A stretch of DNA of 64,000 nucleotides. Source: Streptomyces griseomycini (GTDB lineage: Bacteria; Actinomycetota; Actinomycetes; Streptomycetales; Streptomycetaceae). Positions within the stretch are counted from its first letter, which is position 1. Each line of letters starts with the position of its first letter. Below the pieces are notes generated by a model. The model saw only the letters and a list, made by a program, of their open reading frames with translations, was not told the origin of the DNA and searched no databases. The stretch is from positions 124,001 to 188,000 of the forward strand of contig NZ_JACHJI010000011.1 in the NCBI RefSeq assembly GCF_014203535.1, given 5' to 3'. Of the stretch, positions 1 to 8,539 are shown one piece after another. A program made the translations under genes and the position numbers.

Positions 1-879
1 GGTGCCGAGGAGCAGCAGGACGTGGTGCGCGAGTGCTTCGAGGAGTGGCGCGGCCTCGGGATCGGGCTGGCCTTCACCGAGGTCCGTGACCGTTCCGAGG
101 CGGAGCTGCGCATAGGCTTCCAGCTCGGCGACGGCTCCTGGTCGGCCGTGGGCAGGGACGCGCTCCGGGTCGGCGTGCACGAGCGCACCATGAACTTCGG
201 CTGGGACCTGACCGCACCGGGTGAACGCGCGACGGCCCTGCACCAGATCGGGCACGCGCTCGGGATGCTGCACGAGCACCAGAGCCCGTACGCCGGCATC
301 CACTGGGACGACGAGGCCGTGTACGCCGAACTGGCCGGCCCCCCGAACCACTGGAGCCGGGACCGGACGTTCCACAACGTGCTGTGCAAGATCGACCCGG
401 ACGAGGTGAACGGCTCCGTCTGGGACCCGCAGTCGATCATGCAGTACGCGTTCCCGCCGGGGCTGATCCTGGAGCCGGAGCAGTACCGCGGGGGCGTGCA
501 CCCGCCCGGCACCCTGTCCCCGGCCGACAAGGAGTTCGTGCTCCGCTGGTACCCGCCGGCCGATCCGCCGCGGCCGCCCGCGCTGGTGCCGTTCCGCTCG
601 GTGCCGCTGGGCCTGGGCCCGGGCGAGCAGGCCGACTTCCGCATCGATCCGCCGGAGACCCGCGACTACACGGTGGGCACCTTCGGCGACGGCGACACGG
701 TCGTCGTGCTCTTCGAGGAACGGGACGGGGAGCCCCGCTTCCTCGCCGGTCACGACGACGGGGGAACCCCGCGCAACGCGACGATCGCGGCCCGGCTCGT
801 CAAGGGCCGCCGCTATTACGTCCGTATCCGCCTGTACTCCGCCTGGGGTTCGGGCGAGACGGCGGTCATGTGCTGGTAG
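1..879 (+). CDS. Astacin-like zincin (M12-type) with altered catalytic Glu, 5' end outside window
   Basis: The reading frame is open to the left edge of the window, so the N-terminus is missing; the first possible start seen is a GTG at 22. Numbered from that GTG, residues 74-86 carry the zinc-binding signature HQIGHALGMLHEH, with the three metal-ligand histidines of astacin-type peptidases, and a Met-turn-like SIMQY motif follows near residue 138. The residue that should be the catalytic glutamate (HExxH) is glutamine (codon CAG at 244-246). The fold therefore looks intact while general-base catalysis should be lost or strongly reduced. The C-terminal part after about residue 180 looks like a small beta-rich accessory domain. 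It could be a secreted pseudoprotease, but the signal peptide region cannot be seen. Confidence 0.75.
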   Translation, partial: GAEEQQDVVRECFEEWRGLGIGLAFTEVRDRSEAELRIGFQLGDGSWSAVGRDALRVGVHERTMNFGWDLTAPGERATALHQIGHALGMLHEHQSPYAGIHWDDEAVYAELAGPPNHWSRDRTFHNVLCKIDPDEVNGSVWDPQSIMQYAFPPGLILEPEQYRGGVHPPGTLSPADKEFVLRWYPPADPPRPPALVPFRSVPLGLGPGEQADFRIDPPETRDYTVGTFGDGDTVVVLFEERDGEPRFLAGHDDGGTPRNATIAARLVKGRRYYVRIRLYSAWGSGETAVMCW

Positions 880-1097
880 CGGCACGCACCGGCCGGTCGC
901 ATGCGGACACCCGATCCACAGTCCGGCGCCGGGGGAGCGGCCGGGCGGCGTCACCTTCGGGGGAGGGTGACGCCGCCCGGCCCACGCCACGGCGTCACGG
1001 GCCGCCTCCGGCAGGCCCCGGCGGCTCGACGCCCCTCCGAGGGAACGGGGCGGCGAGCCGCACGCACGTCCCCGGACACCGGAACCGGTTCAACGGG

Positions 1098-1133
1098 AAG
1101 GGCCTTCACAGGATTCCTCCTGTGAAGGCCCTT
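1098..1133 (-). terminator. Hairpin downstream of tRNA-Pro copy 1
   Basis: A perfect 16-bp inverted repeat (arms 1098-1113 and 1118-1133, 4-nt loop TTCC) lies 7 nt past the 3' end of the minus-strand tRNA. There is no clear U-tract, as is common for terminators in high-GC actinomycetes. No gene was seen elsewhere in 880-1449. Confidence 0.7.
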
Positions 1134-1140
1134 CACACCG

Positions 1141-1214
<74 letters not shown>

Positions 1215-1449
1215 GTGCGTTCCGCGCGGTGACCCGCGTGATCACGCAGGTCAACACTACCCCATGCGGGCGCACCGGGGCGCCGGTGGCCCCGCTCTCC
1301 GCGCTCGGCCGCCGGGTCGACGGCGGGGTGACGAAACCGGAGCGGTACCACACCACGTACGTCCCCTCCTCCCCGTCCGTTCCGCGACGTCGGCGACCGT
1401 CCGCCGCGCATCCTGCGGGTGTGCTCCTCGGGACGCGTGACGCGGACGT

Positions 1450-2328
1450 TCACCGAGACCGGCAGGACGGTGGGGCCTCCGTCGGCCGAGTACCGGATCG
1501 CTGGATCCCGTCCCGCCGGCCCGGCCGACAGGTGTGGTCTTCGGCGCTGGTTCGGGTGCCGGCCGAGCGGGGCCGGGCGCGCAGGGCGGGCAGCCGGGCG
1601 CAGTCCTCGGGTTCGGCCAGGCCCTCGTCCACGGCCAGGAGCGAAAGGAGCCGCACCGGACGTCCGGCCGTGGCCGCGGCCTCCAGTTTGTGGTGGCCGT
1701 CGAGGAGGAAGTGCGTCGGGCCCCAGTGCCGGTAGCGGTCGGCGGGCAGGCCGACAGCGGGTTCGCACACGTCCAGCGTCGACACCGCCACCGCCGTCGG
1801 GACCGTCCCCCGCTCCATGAGGCCGACGTACTCCTCGACGCGCTCCCTCGCGTTCCACGTCGGGGGAACCATGGGCACGACGAACTCGTAGAGGTGGGCG
1901 GACGCGTCGACCGCGGTCTCGAAGGTCCGGTAGTACGGCGTGTGCGGGTGCTCCGGGAGGCCCCAGAACTGGTCGAGCCCCCACGTGGCCACCTGCTCGC
2001 CGCTGAAGTAGTCGCCCTCCCGGCCGGGGAGGACCAGGCGGGGCTCCACCCGGAGCAGCACCGGAAGGTACTCGCCCTCCGGCAGCAACGCGCCGGTGAG
2101 CCGCTCCCGCACGCTCTCCAGCGACAGCGTCTGCCGGGCGGACTCCAGCCGGCGGAACAGGAACGGGCAGGTTCCGCACCAGAAACTGAGCTCGAAGGCG
2201 GGTTCCCCGTCGACCACGAGCAACCTGCGGCCCGGCCCGCCCCCGGTCTCCCGCCGCTCCGCCTCGAAGCGCAACCGTGCCCCGGGCGCCGGTACGCCGA
2301 GCCTGCGCGGCTCACCCGGCCTGATCAT
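1450..2328 (-). CDS. Hypothetical protein with CxxC motif
   Basis: An ORF of about 292 residues from the ATG at 2328; the frame stays open further upstream, but that part is poorly protein-like. I do not recognise a named family with certainty. Visible elements are an FWCGTCPF segment (CxxC) about a quarter of the way in, and an LLDGHHKLEAA segment near the C-terminus that resembles the DGHHR-type element of ParB/DUF1015-like proteins. The last 40 residues are Arg/Pro-rich and may be poorly folded. There are no membrane segments and no signal peptide. It is divergent from the Gfo/Idh/MocA gene at 2466. A -10-like TACGAT lies just upstream of the start. Confidence 0.6.
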   Translation of the reverse strand: MIRPGEPRRLGVPAPGARLRFEAERRETGGGPGRRLLVVDGEPAFELSFWCGTCPFLFRRLESARQTLSLESVRERLTGALLPEGEYLPVLLRVEPRLVLPGREGDYFSGEQVATWGLDQFWGLPEHPHTPYYRTFETAVDASAHLYEFVVPMVPPTWNARERVEEYVGLMERGTVPTAVAVSTLDVCEPAVGLPADRYRHWGPTHFLLDGHHKLEAAATAGRPVRLLSLLAVDEGLAEPEDCARLPALRARPRSAGTRTSAEDHTCRPGRRDGIQRSGTRPTEAPPSCRSR

Positions 2329-2361
2329 CACGGACCGATCGTACGGGCCGACCCCTTGGGG

Positions 2362-2425
2362 ACCGTTCCACGGCCTGCCATGTCCTGTCAAAGTCTTGAC
2401 ACTCCGGGGAGATCACCCCCAGTGT
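2362..2425. promoter_or_regulatory. Overlapping divergent promoters with TGTCAA-N4-TTGACA palindrome
   Basis: TGTCAAAGTCTTGACA (2386-2401) is a perfect 6-bp inverted repeat that supplies a consensus -35 TTGACA to each strand. To the right: TTGACA (2396-2401), 18-nt spacer, CAGTGT (2420-2425), ahead of the gene at 2466. To the left: TTGACA, 18-nt spacer, AACGGT (minus strand, 2362-2367), ahead of the gene starting at 2328. The palindrome could also be an operator. Assigned by inspection only. Confidence 0.45.
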
Positions 2426-2465
2426 GGCCCGGGCAGGTTCCGGAACGGTCCGAAGAAGGTCTCTC

Positions 2466-3629
2466 ATGGTGGATGCGCTCGGTGTCGCCGTCGTCGGGTT
2501 CGGCTGGATGGGACGGGTGCACACCCAGGCGTACGCGCGCGTGCTCCACCACTATCCGCGGCTCGCCCTGCGTCCGGAGCTGGTCACGGTCGCCGAGGAG
2601 GTGCCGGGCCGGGCCGAGGAGGCCGCCCGGCAGTTCGGGTTCGCCTCGACCACCCGTGACTGGCGCGAGGTGGCCGCCGATCCGAGGGTGGAGGCCGTGA
2701 GCATCACCGCCCCGAACTTCCTGCACCGCGAGATCGGCGTCGCGATGGCCGAGGCGGGCAAGCACGTCTGGATCGAGAAGCCGGTCGGCCTGAGCGCCGA
2801 GGACGCCCGCGCGGTGGCGGACGCGGTCGCCAAGGCGGGGGTGCAGGGCGCGGTCGGCTTCAACTACCGCAACGCGCCCGCCGTGGAGGCGGCCCGGGAC
2901 CTGATCGCCTCCGGGGAGATCGGCGGGGTCACCCATGTCCGCATCCGGCTGTTCAGCGACTACGCCGCCCACCCGGAGGGCGCCCTGACCTGGCGCTACG
3001 AGCGGGAGCGCGGGGGCAGCGGGGTGCTCGGCGACCTGGCCTCGCACGGCGTGGACCTGGCCCGCTTCCTGCTCGGCGACATCGCCTCGCTGACCGCCGA
3101 CACGGCGGTCTTCCTGCCCGAACGGGCCCGTCCCGCGGGCGCCACGGCCGGCCACTCCCGCGCCGCCGGCGGCGAACTCGGCCCGGTCGAGAACGAGGAC
3201 TACGTCAGCTGCCTGCTGCGCTTCGTCTCCGGCGCGCGCGGGGTGCTGGAGGCCTGCCGGGTCTCGGTCGGCGAGCAGAACAACTACGGCTTCGAGGTGC
3301 ACGGCACGAAGGGCGCGGTGTTCTGGGACTTCCGCCGCATGAACGAGCTGGGCGTCAGCCGCGGCACGTCCTACCAGGACCAGCCCGTCAGCACCGTCCA
3401 CGTCGGCCCCGGCCACGGCGAGTTCGGCGCCTTCCAGCCGGGCGCGGCGAACGCCATGGGCTACGACGACCTGAAGGTGATCGAGGCGTACCGCTTCCTG
3501 CGCTCCGTCGCCGAGGGCGCTCCGCACGGGGCCACCCTCGCGGACGCCGTGCGCAGCGCGGCCGCGCTCGACGCGATGGCACGGTCGGCCGGGAGCGGGG
3601 CCTGGGTGACGGTGGACGCGCCGGCCTGA
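2466..3629 (+). CDS. Gfo/Idh/MocA family NAD(P)-dependent oxidoreductase
   Basis: 387 residues starting at the ATG at 2466, preceded by the ribosome site GAAGAAGG (2452-2459); an in-frame upstream start at 2424 lacks one. The N-terminal Rossmann motif is VVGFGWMG (residues 9-16). The family EKP motif is at 104-106 (catalytic Lys105), and the Asp/His pair typical of inositol and sugar dehydrogenases is D190...H194. The C-terminal half is the beta-sheet substrate domain. Enzymes of this family oxidise a hydroxyl on a sugar or cyclitol ring. Its position beside the inositol locus suggests a cyclitol or related sugar substrate, but the exact one cannot be read from sequence. It is the first of four family members within 8 kb. 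Confidence 0.85.
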   Translation: MVDALGVAVVGFGWMGRVHTQAYARVLHHYPRLALRPELVTVAEEVPGRAEEAARQFGFASTTRDWREVAADPRVEAVSITAPNFLHREIGVAMAEAGKHVWIEKPVGLSAEDARAVADAVAKAGVQGAVGFNYRNAPAVEAARDLIASGEIGGVTHVRIRLFSDYAAHPEGALTWRYERERGGSGVLGDLASHGVDLARFLLGDIASLTADTAVFLPERARPAGATAGHSRAAGGELGPVENEDYVSCLLRFVSGARGVLEACRVSVGEQNNYGFEVHGTKGAVFWDFRRMNELGVSRGTSYQDQPVSTVHVGPGHGEFGAFQPGAANAMGYDDLKVIEAYRFLRSVAEGAPHGATLADAVRSAAALDAMARSAGSGAWVTVDAPA

Positions 3630-3632
3630 CGG

Positions 3633-4244
3633 TCAGCGGGCCGCGTTCTCCCGGCGGCCCAGCCACACCTTGACCGGCACCAGCACCAGCCACCACCACA
3701 TGGCGCCGGACCCGACGAGCAGGGCCAGCGGGATGGTCACGAGGAACACCACCACCGTCGCCCCCAGGTCGACGGCGGAGAGCGTCTCGTCCCGTACCGG
3801 GGCGGCCCCGTCGCGCAGCCAGGGGCGCCGGGCGATCAGCCGGGTCAGCACGAGGTGGACGCCGCCGAGCGAGGCGACCGCCACCGCGTAGATGATCACC
3901 GCGGAGCGTTCCTCGCCGTACTCGGAGACCAGCGCGGTCGGGAACGGCAGCAGTGCCGCGATGCCCAGACCGAGCACGGTCAGCGAGATCACCTGTCCGT
4001 CCACCTGCCGGACGGTGCGGAAGATCGCGCGGTGGTCGCGCCAGAAGCCGGCCAGCACCGCCAGGCTGATCGCGTAGGCGCCCAGGTTGGGCAGCAGGTC
4101 GTCCAGGGCCTGGTGGTACCCCTCGGAGTCCAGCCCCTGGGGCACGGAGAGATCCAGGACGAGCAGGGTGATGGCGATGGCGAACACGCCGTCGGCGAGC
4201 GCCACCAGCCGTTCGGGTCCGCCTTCCGGGGTCGGGTTCCTCAT
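3633..4244 (-). CDS. TMEM175/DUF1211-type potassium channel protein
   Basis: A 203-residue integral membrane protein. The first helix holds the signature ADGVFAIAITLLVLDL, which matches the conserved (V/I)FAIAxTLLVLDL pore-lining motif of the bacterial TMEM175 family. Further hydrophobic segments follow, and the C-terminal region is rich in Trp. Family members of this size (about 200 residues, six helices) act as tetrameric cation/K+ channels. The start is placed at the ATG at 4244: a TACCGT hexamer ends 7 nt before it and there is no ribosome site, so the mRNA may be leaderless; a GTG at 4250 is the alternative. It is convergent with the gene ending at 3629, with a 3-bp gap. Confidence 0.8.
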   Translation of the reverse strand: MRNPTPEGGPERLVALADGVFAIAITLLVLDLSVPQGLDSEGYHQALDDLLPNLGAYAISLAVLAGFWRDHRAIFRTVRQVDGQVISLTVLGLGIAALLPFPTALVSEYGEERSAVIIYAVAVASLGGVHLVLTRLIARRPWLRDGAAPVRDETLSAVDLGATVVVFLVTIPLALLVGSGAMWWWLVLVPVKVWLGRRENAAR

Positions 4245-4319
4245 GCGCACGACGGTAGGCAGCCCCGGCCCGCCGGACGGGGATACACGCCCGGGCCGCC
4301 GTTCCTCCGCCGCGGCCCG

Positions 4320-5354
4320 TCACCCGGCCACCGGGTCGGGCGGCATGTTGTAGGGGGTGACCACCTGGATCGCCGAGGGAAGGGTGGGGCCCGCGGGCGG
4401 CAGCGCCCCGTGGGCGCGCATCACGATGCGGCAGGCCTCGCGCAGGTCGTGGCGCAGGTCGTGGTGGAGCACGGCGGACAGCCGGTGCTCGCGCAGCAGC
4501 CGGGTGTTGTCGTGGTCGAGGTCGTGCGCGACGAACACGGCGCACTCGCGCCCGGCGTCCTCGAAGGCGCGCAGGGTGGCGATGTTGCCGCCGCCGATCG
4601 AGTAGACGGCGCGGATGTCCGGGTCGCGGTCCAGGGCGGCCCGGACCAGGTCGTACTGGGTGGCGTCCAGGCCCTGCCCCTCGGCGATCTCCACGAGGGC
4701 GCGCCCGGGGTGCCGGGCGCGCATGGCGCTGCGGAACCCCATCTCGCGCTCCTCCTCGTTGCGGAAGAAACCGCTGGAGAGGCTGGTGAGCACATTGCCG
4801 GGGCGGTCGCCGAGCCACTGCCCCATGAGGTACGCGGCGGTCGCCCCGGCCGCGCGGTTGTCGCTGCCGACGTAACCGACCCGGGCGCTCGCGGGCAGGT
4901 CGGTCACCAGCGTCACCACCGGGACGCCCGCCGCCGCGAGCCGGCCGACGGCGGCGGTGACCTCGGGGACGTCCGGGGCCTTGAGAATCACCCCCTGCGA
5001 GCCGCGCCGGCCGATCCGGTCGAGGACGGCGACCAGTTCCCCCGCCGGTCCCGTCTCGCGGAAGTGGAAGCGGGAGCGGACCACGGCCGGGTGCAGGGAC
5101 GGCAGTTCGGCCTCCAGCGCCGCGCGGACGGCGGTGGAGAACCGCTCCGGCGACTGCATCACGATGTCCACCATGAACGTCCGGCCGACCAGGCGGACCT
5201 GGGTGCGCTGCCGGTCCAGGTCGGCCATCGCCCGGTGCACCTCCCGCGCGGTGCTCTCCCGCACACCGCCCCGGCCGTTGAGGACCCGGTCGACCGTGGC
5301 CTCGCTCAGCCCTGCCTGACGTGCGATCTCCCGGATCGGGAAGGGGTGGCCCAT
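4320..5354 (-). CDS. LacI family transcriptional regulator
   Basis: 344 residues from the ATG at 5354, preceded by CAGGAG. Residues 5-45 form the LacI DNA-binding domain (IREIARQAGLSEATVDRVLN, then the hinge helix), followed by a periplasmic-binding-protein-like sugar sensor domain. The helix-turn-helix reads SEATVDRVLNGRGG rather than the common SxxTVSRVLN, so the second recognition residue differs. It is divergent from the PhyH/SDR/dehydrogenase operon at 5461 and is the natural candidate for its ligand-responsive repressor, with an inositol or cyclitol as likely inducer. That assignment is an inference from position. Confidence 0.85.
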   Translation of the reverse strand: MGHPFPIREIARQAGLSEATVDRVLNGRGGVRESTAREVHRAMADLDRQRTQVRLVGRTFMVDIVMQSPERFSTAVRAALEAELPSLHPAVVRSRFHFRETGPAGELVAVLDRIGRRGSQGVILKAPDVPEVTAAVGRLAAAGVPVVTLVTDLPASARVGYVGSDNRAAGATAAYLMGQWLGDRPGNVLTSLSSGFFRNEEEREMGFRSAMRARHPGRALVEIAEGQGLDATQYDLVRAALDRDPDIRAVYSIGGGNIATLRAFEDAGRECAVFVAHDLDHDNTRLLREHRLSAVLHHDLRHDLREACRIVMRAHGALPPAGPTLPSAIQVVTPYNMPPDPVAG

Positions 5355-5393
5355 GCCTCGGCTCCTGAGGGGTTTTTGATGGCTTCCTGCTGG

Positions 5394-5422
5394 TTGTTCG
5401 AAGGGTTTGTACTGACAAGAAT
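5394..5422 (+). promoter_or_regulatory. Candidate promoter with operator-like element GTTTGTACTGACA
   Basis: TTGTTC (5394-5399), 17-nt spacer, AAGAAT (5417-5422), upstream of the dioxygenase at 5461. The spacer holds GTTTGTACTGACA (5405-5417), which matches 12 of 13 bases of the reverse complement of 14846-14858 in the iol divergent promoter region. A regulator bound here would block RNA polymerase. The gap 5355-5460 serves both this operon and the lacI gene. Confidence 0.4.
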
Positions 5423-5460
5423 GACAGAGCCGAGTCGCTCCGTGACCCGAAAGGACGAGG

Positions 5461-6657
5461 ATGTCCTCCTCCCCTGCCTCCGCCGCTCCCGCTCCGGCGC
5501 GGACCGCCCCCGCCCACGCCTCCTGGCTGTCCGAGCGGGACTGCGACCTGGACGCCTTCCGCGCGCTGGTCGAGCAGGCGACCGACCCCGCCGACCACCC
5601 GCACGCCTGTGCCGTCGAGCGGAACGTGCCCCTGTACGACGCCGACCGGCTCGCCCGCGCCGACCGCCGCACGGTCCAGGCCGAGCTGGTGCGCGCCCTC
5701 GCCGACGGCCCCGGCATCGTGGTGATCCGCGGCGCCTTCCCCGACCCGGCGGTGGTCGACCGCACCTCCGCCGTGTTCGACGCCCTGATCGCACGGCAGC
5801 GCGCCTCGGGCGCCACCGCCGGTGACCACTTCGCCCGGCCGGGCGCCAACGACCGGGTGTGGAACGCCCTGGAGAAGACGGCCCTGCACGACCCGGAGGC
5901 GTTCGCCGACTACTACGCCAACGACGTGATCGCCCTGGTCTCCTCGGCCTGGCTGGGCCCCGGCTACCAGGTCACCTCCCAGGTCAACGTGGTCAACCCG
6001 GGCGGTGCCGCGCAGACCGTGCACCGCGACTACCACCTCGGGTTCCTGGCCAACGAGGTCGCCGCCGCCTACCCGGCGCACGTGCACCGCCTCTCCCCCG
6101 TGCTCACCCTCCAGGGCGCGGTCGCGCACTGCGACATGCCCGTGGAGTCCGGCCCGACGCTCTACCTGCCGCACTCCCAGAAGTACGGGCCGGGTTACCT
6201 CGCCTGGCGGCTCCCGGAGTTCCGGGCGTACTTCGAGGAGCACCACGTCCAGTTGCCGCTCGCCAAGGGAGACGCGGTCTTCTTCAACCCGGCCCTCTTC
6301 CACGCCGCCGGCGCCAACCGCTCGGCGGACATCCGGCGCACGGCCAACCTGCTCCAGGTGTCGTCCGCGTTCGGGCGGGCGATGGAGAGCGTCGACCGCG
6401 AGGCCGTGACGGGCGCCGTCTACCCGGTGCTGCTGGCGCGCAAGGCCGGGGGCGCCGACGAGTGGTGGCTGGAGAACGTGATCGCGGCGAGCGCCGAGGG
6501 CTATCCCTTCCCCACCAACCTCGACGACGACCCGCCGGTCGAGGGCCTGGCCCCGCCCTCGCAGGCCGACGTCGTACGGCGGGCGCTGCGCGAGGGGTGG
6601 ACCGCACGGGTCCTGCGGGACGAGCTGCGGGCCGCCGCCGAGCGGCGCGAGAGCTGA
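5461..6657 (+). CDS. PhyH-family Fe(II)/2-oxoglutarate-type dioxygenase
   Basis: 398 residues; the ATG at 5461 follows AAGGACGAGG. The core has a jelly-roll metal site with the facial triad H188-x-D190 (VHRDYHLGF) and the distal H281 (NPALFHAAGANRS); arginines at 287-293 are candidates for 2-oxoglutarate binding. The first 20 residues are Ala/Pro-rich and disordered. Phytanoyl-CoA dioxygenase relatives hydroxylate or oxidatively demethylate small molecules. Here it is the first gene of an operon with an SDR and two Gfo/Idh/MocA dehydrogenases inside an inositol locus. A role in processing a modified cyclitol, for example oxidative removal of an O-methyl group, is a plausible inference. The substrate is not established. 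Confidence 0.8.
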   Translation: MSSSPASAAPAPARTAPAHASWLSERDCDLDAFRALVEQATDPADHPHACAVERNVPLYDADRLARADRRTVQAELVRALADGPGIVVIRGAFPDPAVVDRTSAVFDALIARQRASGATAGDHFARPGANDRVWNALEKTALHDPEAFADYYANDVIALVSSAWLGPGYQVTSQVNVVNPGGAAQTVHRDYHLGFLANEVAAAYPAHVHRLSPVLTLQGAVAHCDMPVESGPTLYLPHSQKYGPGYLAWRLPEFRAYFEEHHVQLPLAKGDAVFFNPALFHAAGANRSADIRRTANLLQVSSAFGRAMESVDREAVTGAVYPVLLARKAGGADEWWLENVIAASAEGYPFPTNLDDDPPVEGLAPPSQADVVRRALREGWTARVLRDELRAAAERRES

Positions 6658-6682
6658 GGCCCCGGAAGGAACCGGAAGAACC

Positions 6683-7459
6683 ATGGGACTTCTCGACGAC
6701 AAGGTCGTCCTCGTCAACGGCGGCAGCCAGGGCGTCGGTGCCGCCGTCGCGCGGGCCGCGGTCCGCGAGGGGGCGGCCGTGGCCGTCACCGGCCGGCGCC
6801 CCGGACCCGGTGAGGCCCTGGTGGCCGAGCTGACCGCCGCGGGCGGCGAGGCGGTGTTCGTCCGCGCCGACCTGGCGGACGCCGAGCAGGCGAAGGGGTC
6901 CGTCGCGCGGGTGGTGGAGGCGCACGGCCGGATCGACTGCCTGGTCAACTCGGCGGGCCTGACCTCGCGCGGGACGCTGCTGGACACCACGCCGGAGCTG
7001 TTCGACCAGCACGTCGCGATCAACCTCAAGGCCCCGTTCTTCGCGATGCAGGCCGCCGTCGCGGACATGGTGCGGCGCGGGGAGCCCGGCACGATCGTCA
7101 ACGTCATCACCTCGTCGGCGCACGGCGGGCAGCCGTTCCTCGCGCCGTACGTCGCCGCGAAGGCCGGGTTGATCGGCCTGACGCGGAACGCCGCCCACGC
7201 CCACCGCTGGGACCGCGTCCGGATCAACGGCCTGAACATCGGCTGGACCGCCACCGAGGGCGAGGACGCCACCCAGCGCGCCTTCCACGGCGCCGGGGAC
7301 GACTGGCGCGAACGGGCCGCCGCGCGGCTGCCGATGGGCAGGCTCGGCCGACCGGACGAGATCGCCGACTTCGTGGTCCTCCTGCTCTCCGACCGCTCCG
7401 GAGTGGTCACCGGCTCCGTGATCGACTGGGACCAGAACGTCCTCGGCGGTCTCGACTGA
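6683..7459 (+). CDS. Short-chain dehydrogenase/reductase
   Basis: 258 residues, ATG at 6683 after GGAACCGGAAGAACC. Classical SDR: the cofactor-binding glycine motif NGGSQGVG is at residues 12-19, the structural NSAG at 89-92, the catalytic serine near 144-145 (ITSSA), and the YxxxK pair is Y156/K160. There is no basic residue right after the glycine motif, but R38-R39 after the second strand suggest NADP(H) is possible. It lies 25 bp downstream of the PhyH dioxygenase and is surely co-transcribed. It probably oxidises or reduces a ring hydroxyl or ketone of the same cyclitol substrate. Confidence 0.85.
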   Translation: MGLLDDKVVLVNGGSQGVGAAVARAAVREGAAVAVTGRRPGPGEALVAELTAAGGEAVFVRADLADAEQAKGSVARVVEAHGRIDCLVNSAGLTSRGTLLDTTPELFDQHVAINLKAPFFAMQAAVADMVRRGEPGTIVNVITSSAHGGQPFLAPYVAAKAGLIGLTRNAAHAHRWDRVRINGLNIGWTATEGEDATQRAFHGAGDDWRERAAARLPMGRLGRPDEIADFVVLLLSDRSGVVTGSVIDWDQNVLGGLD

Positions 7460-7534
7460 CTCCCCCCCTCCCCCACCTCCCGCTCGTACGCACCCCCGTA
7501 CCCCCGCACCCCCGCACCAAGGAGCACCGTCCCC

Positions 7535-8539
7535 ATGCGCATCGGAATCCTCGGCCTCGGCCGTATCGGCGCCTTCCACGCCGAGACCCTCTCCGGGCTC
7601 GACGCCGTCGGGTCCCTCGTCGTCTCCGACCCGTTCGCGGACGCCGCCAAGGCCGCCGCCGAGCGGTTCGGCGCCGAGGTCGCGGACTCCCCCGAGGCCG
7701 TGCTGGCGGCCGGCGTGGACGGCGTGGTGGTCGCCGCCGCGACCGACGCCCACCCCGGGCTGATCCTCGCCTGCGTCGAGGCCGGCGTCCCCGTCTTCTG
7801 CGAGAAGCCGGTCGCCCGCACGATGGCGGAGGGCGTGGAGGTGCTCAAGGCCGTCGGGGGCCAGGACGTGCCGGTCCAGATCGGCTACAACCGCCGCTTC
7901 GACGCGGGATTCGTCGCCGCACGGGAGGCCGTGCGGGCCGGGGAGCTGGGCGAGCTGCACACCGTCCGCTCGACGACGCTGGACCCGGCGCCGCCGCCGG
8001 CCGCGTACGTCGCCGCGTCCGGGGGCATCTTCCGGGACTGCTCGGTGCACGACTTCGACATCATCCGCTGGGTGACCGGCCGCGAGGTGACCGAGGTGTA
8101 CGCGGTCGGCGGCAACCGGGGCGCCGGCTACATCAGGGAGGCGGGCGACGCCGACACCACCGGCGCGCTCCTCACCCTGGACGACGGCACCCTCGCGGTG
8201 GTCTCCAACAGCCGCCACAACGCGCGGGGCTACGACGTCCGCATGGAGCTCCACGGCTTCGCGGACTCCATCGCGGTCGGCCTGGAGGACAAGCTGCCGC
8301 TGCGGTCGGTGGAACCGGGCACGACCTTCCCCGCGGGCACCCCGCACGACTTCTTCATGGACCGCTTCGCGGCCGCCTACCGCGCCGAACTGACCGCGTT
8401 CACCGAGGTCGTGGCCGGCTCCCGCCCCTCGCCGTGCACGGTCGCGGACGCCCTGGAGGCGGGCTGGATCGCCGAGGCGTGCACACTGTCCCTGCACGAG
8501 CACCGCCCCGTCACCCTTGAGGAGGTACGCCGGGCATGA
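7535..8539 (+). CDS. Gfo/Idh/MocA oxidoreductase, inositol 2-dehydrogenase-like
   Basis: 334 residues, ATG at 7535 with AAGGAG upstream; the 75-bp gap after the SDR is a pyrimidine-rich C tract. Motifs are the Rossmann GLGRIG (residues 7-12), EKP with catalytic K91, and the D168...H172 pair in the order used by inositol dehydrogenases (DCSVH). It is less close to Bacillus IolG than the product of 9703-10722, so it may act on a stereoisomer such as scyllo- or chiro-inositol, or on a modified inositol. It overlaps the next gene by ATGA. Confidence 0.85.
   Translation: MRIGILGLGRIGAFHAETLSGLDAVGSLVVSDPFADAAKAAAERFGAEVADSPEAVLAAGVDGVVVAAATDAHPGLILACVEAGVPVFCEKPVARTMAEGVEVLKAVGGQDVPVQIGYNRRFDAGFVAAREAVRAGELGELHTVRSTTLDPAPPPAAYVAASGGIFRDCSVHDFDIIRWVTGREVTEVYAVGGNRGAGYIREAGDADTTGALLTLDDGTLAVVSNSRHNARGYDVRMELHGFADSIAVGLEDKLPLRSVEPGTTFPAGTPHDFFMDRFAAAYRAELTAFTEVVAGSRPSPCTVADALEAGWIAEACTLSLHEHRPVTLEEVRRA

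Noticed and set aside
7460..7534. Terminator or separate promoter between SDR and the 7535 dehydrogenase
   Set aside because: It is a C-rich tract without dyad symmetry or -10/-35 elements; the genes are more likely one operon.
3388..7848. Long minus-strand open frame across five genes
   Set aside because: It crosses several well-supported plus-strand genes in antisense and has no recognisable domain; only the part within the LacI gene is real, in a different frame.
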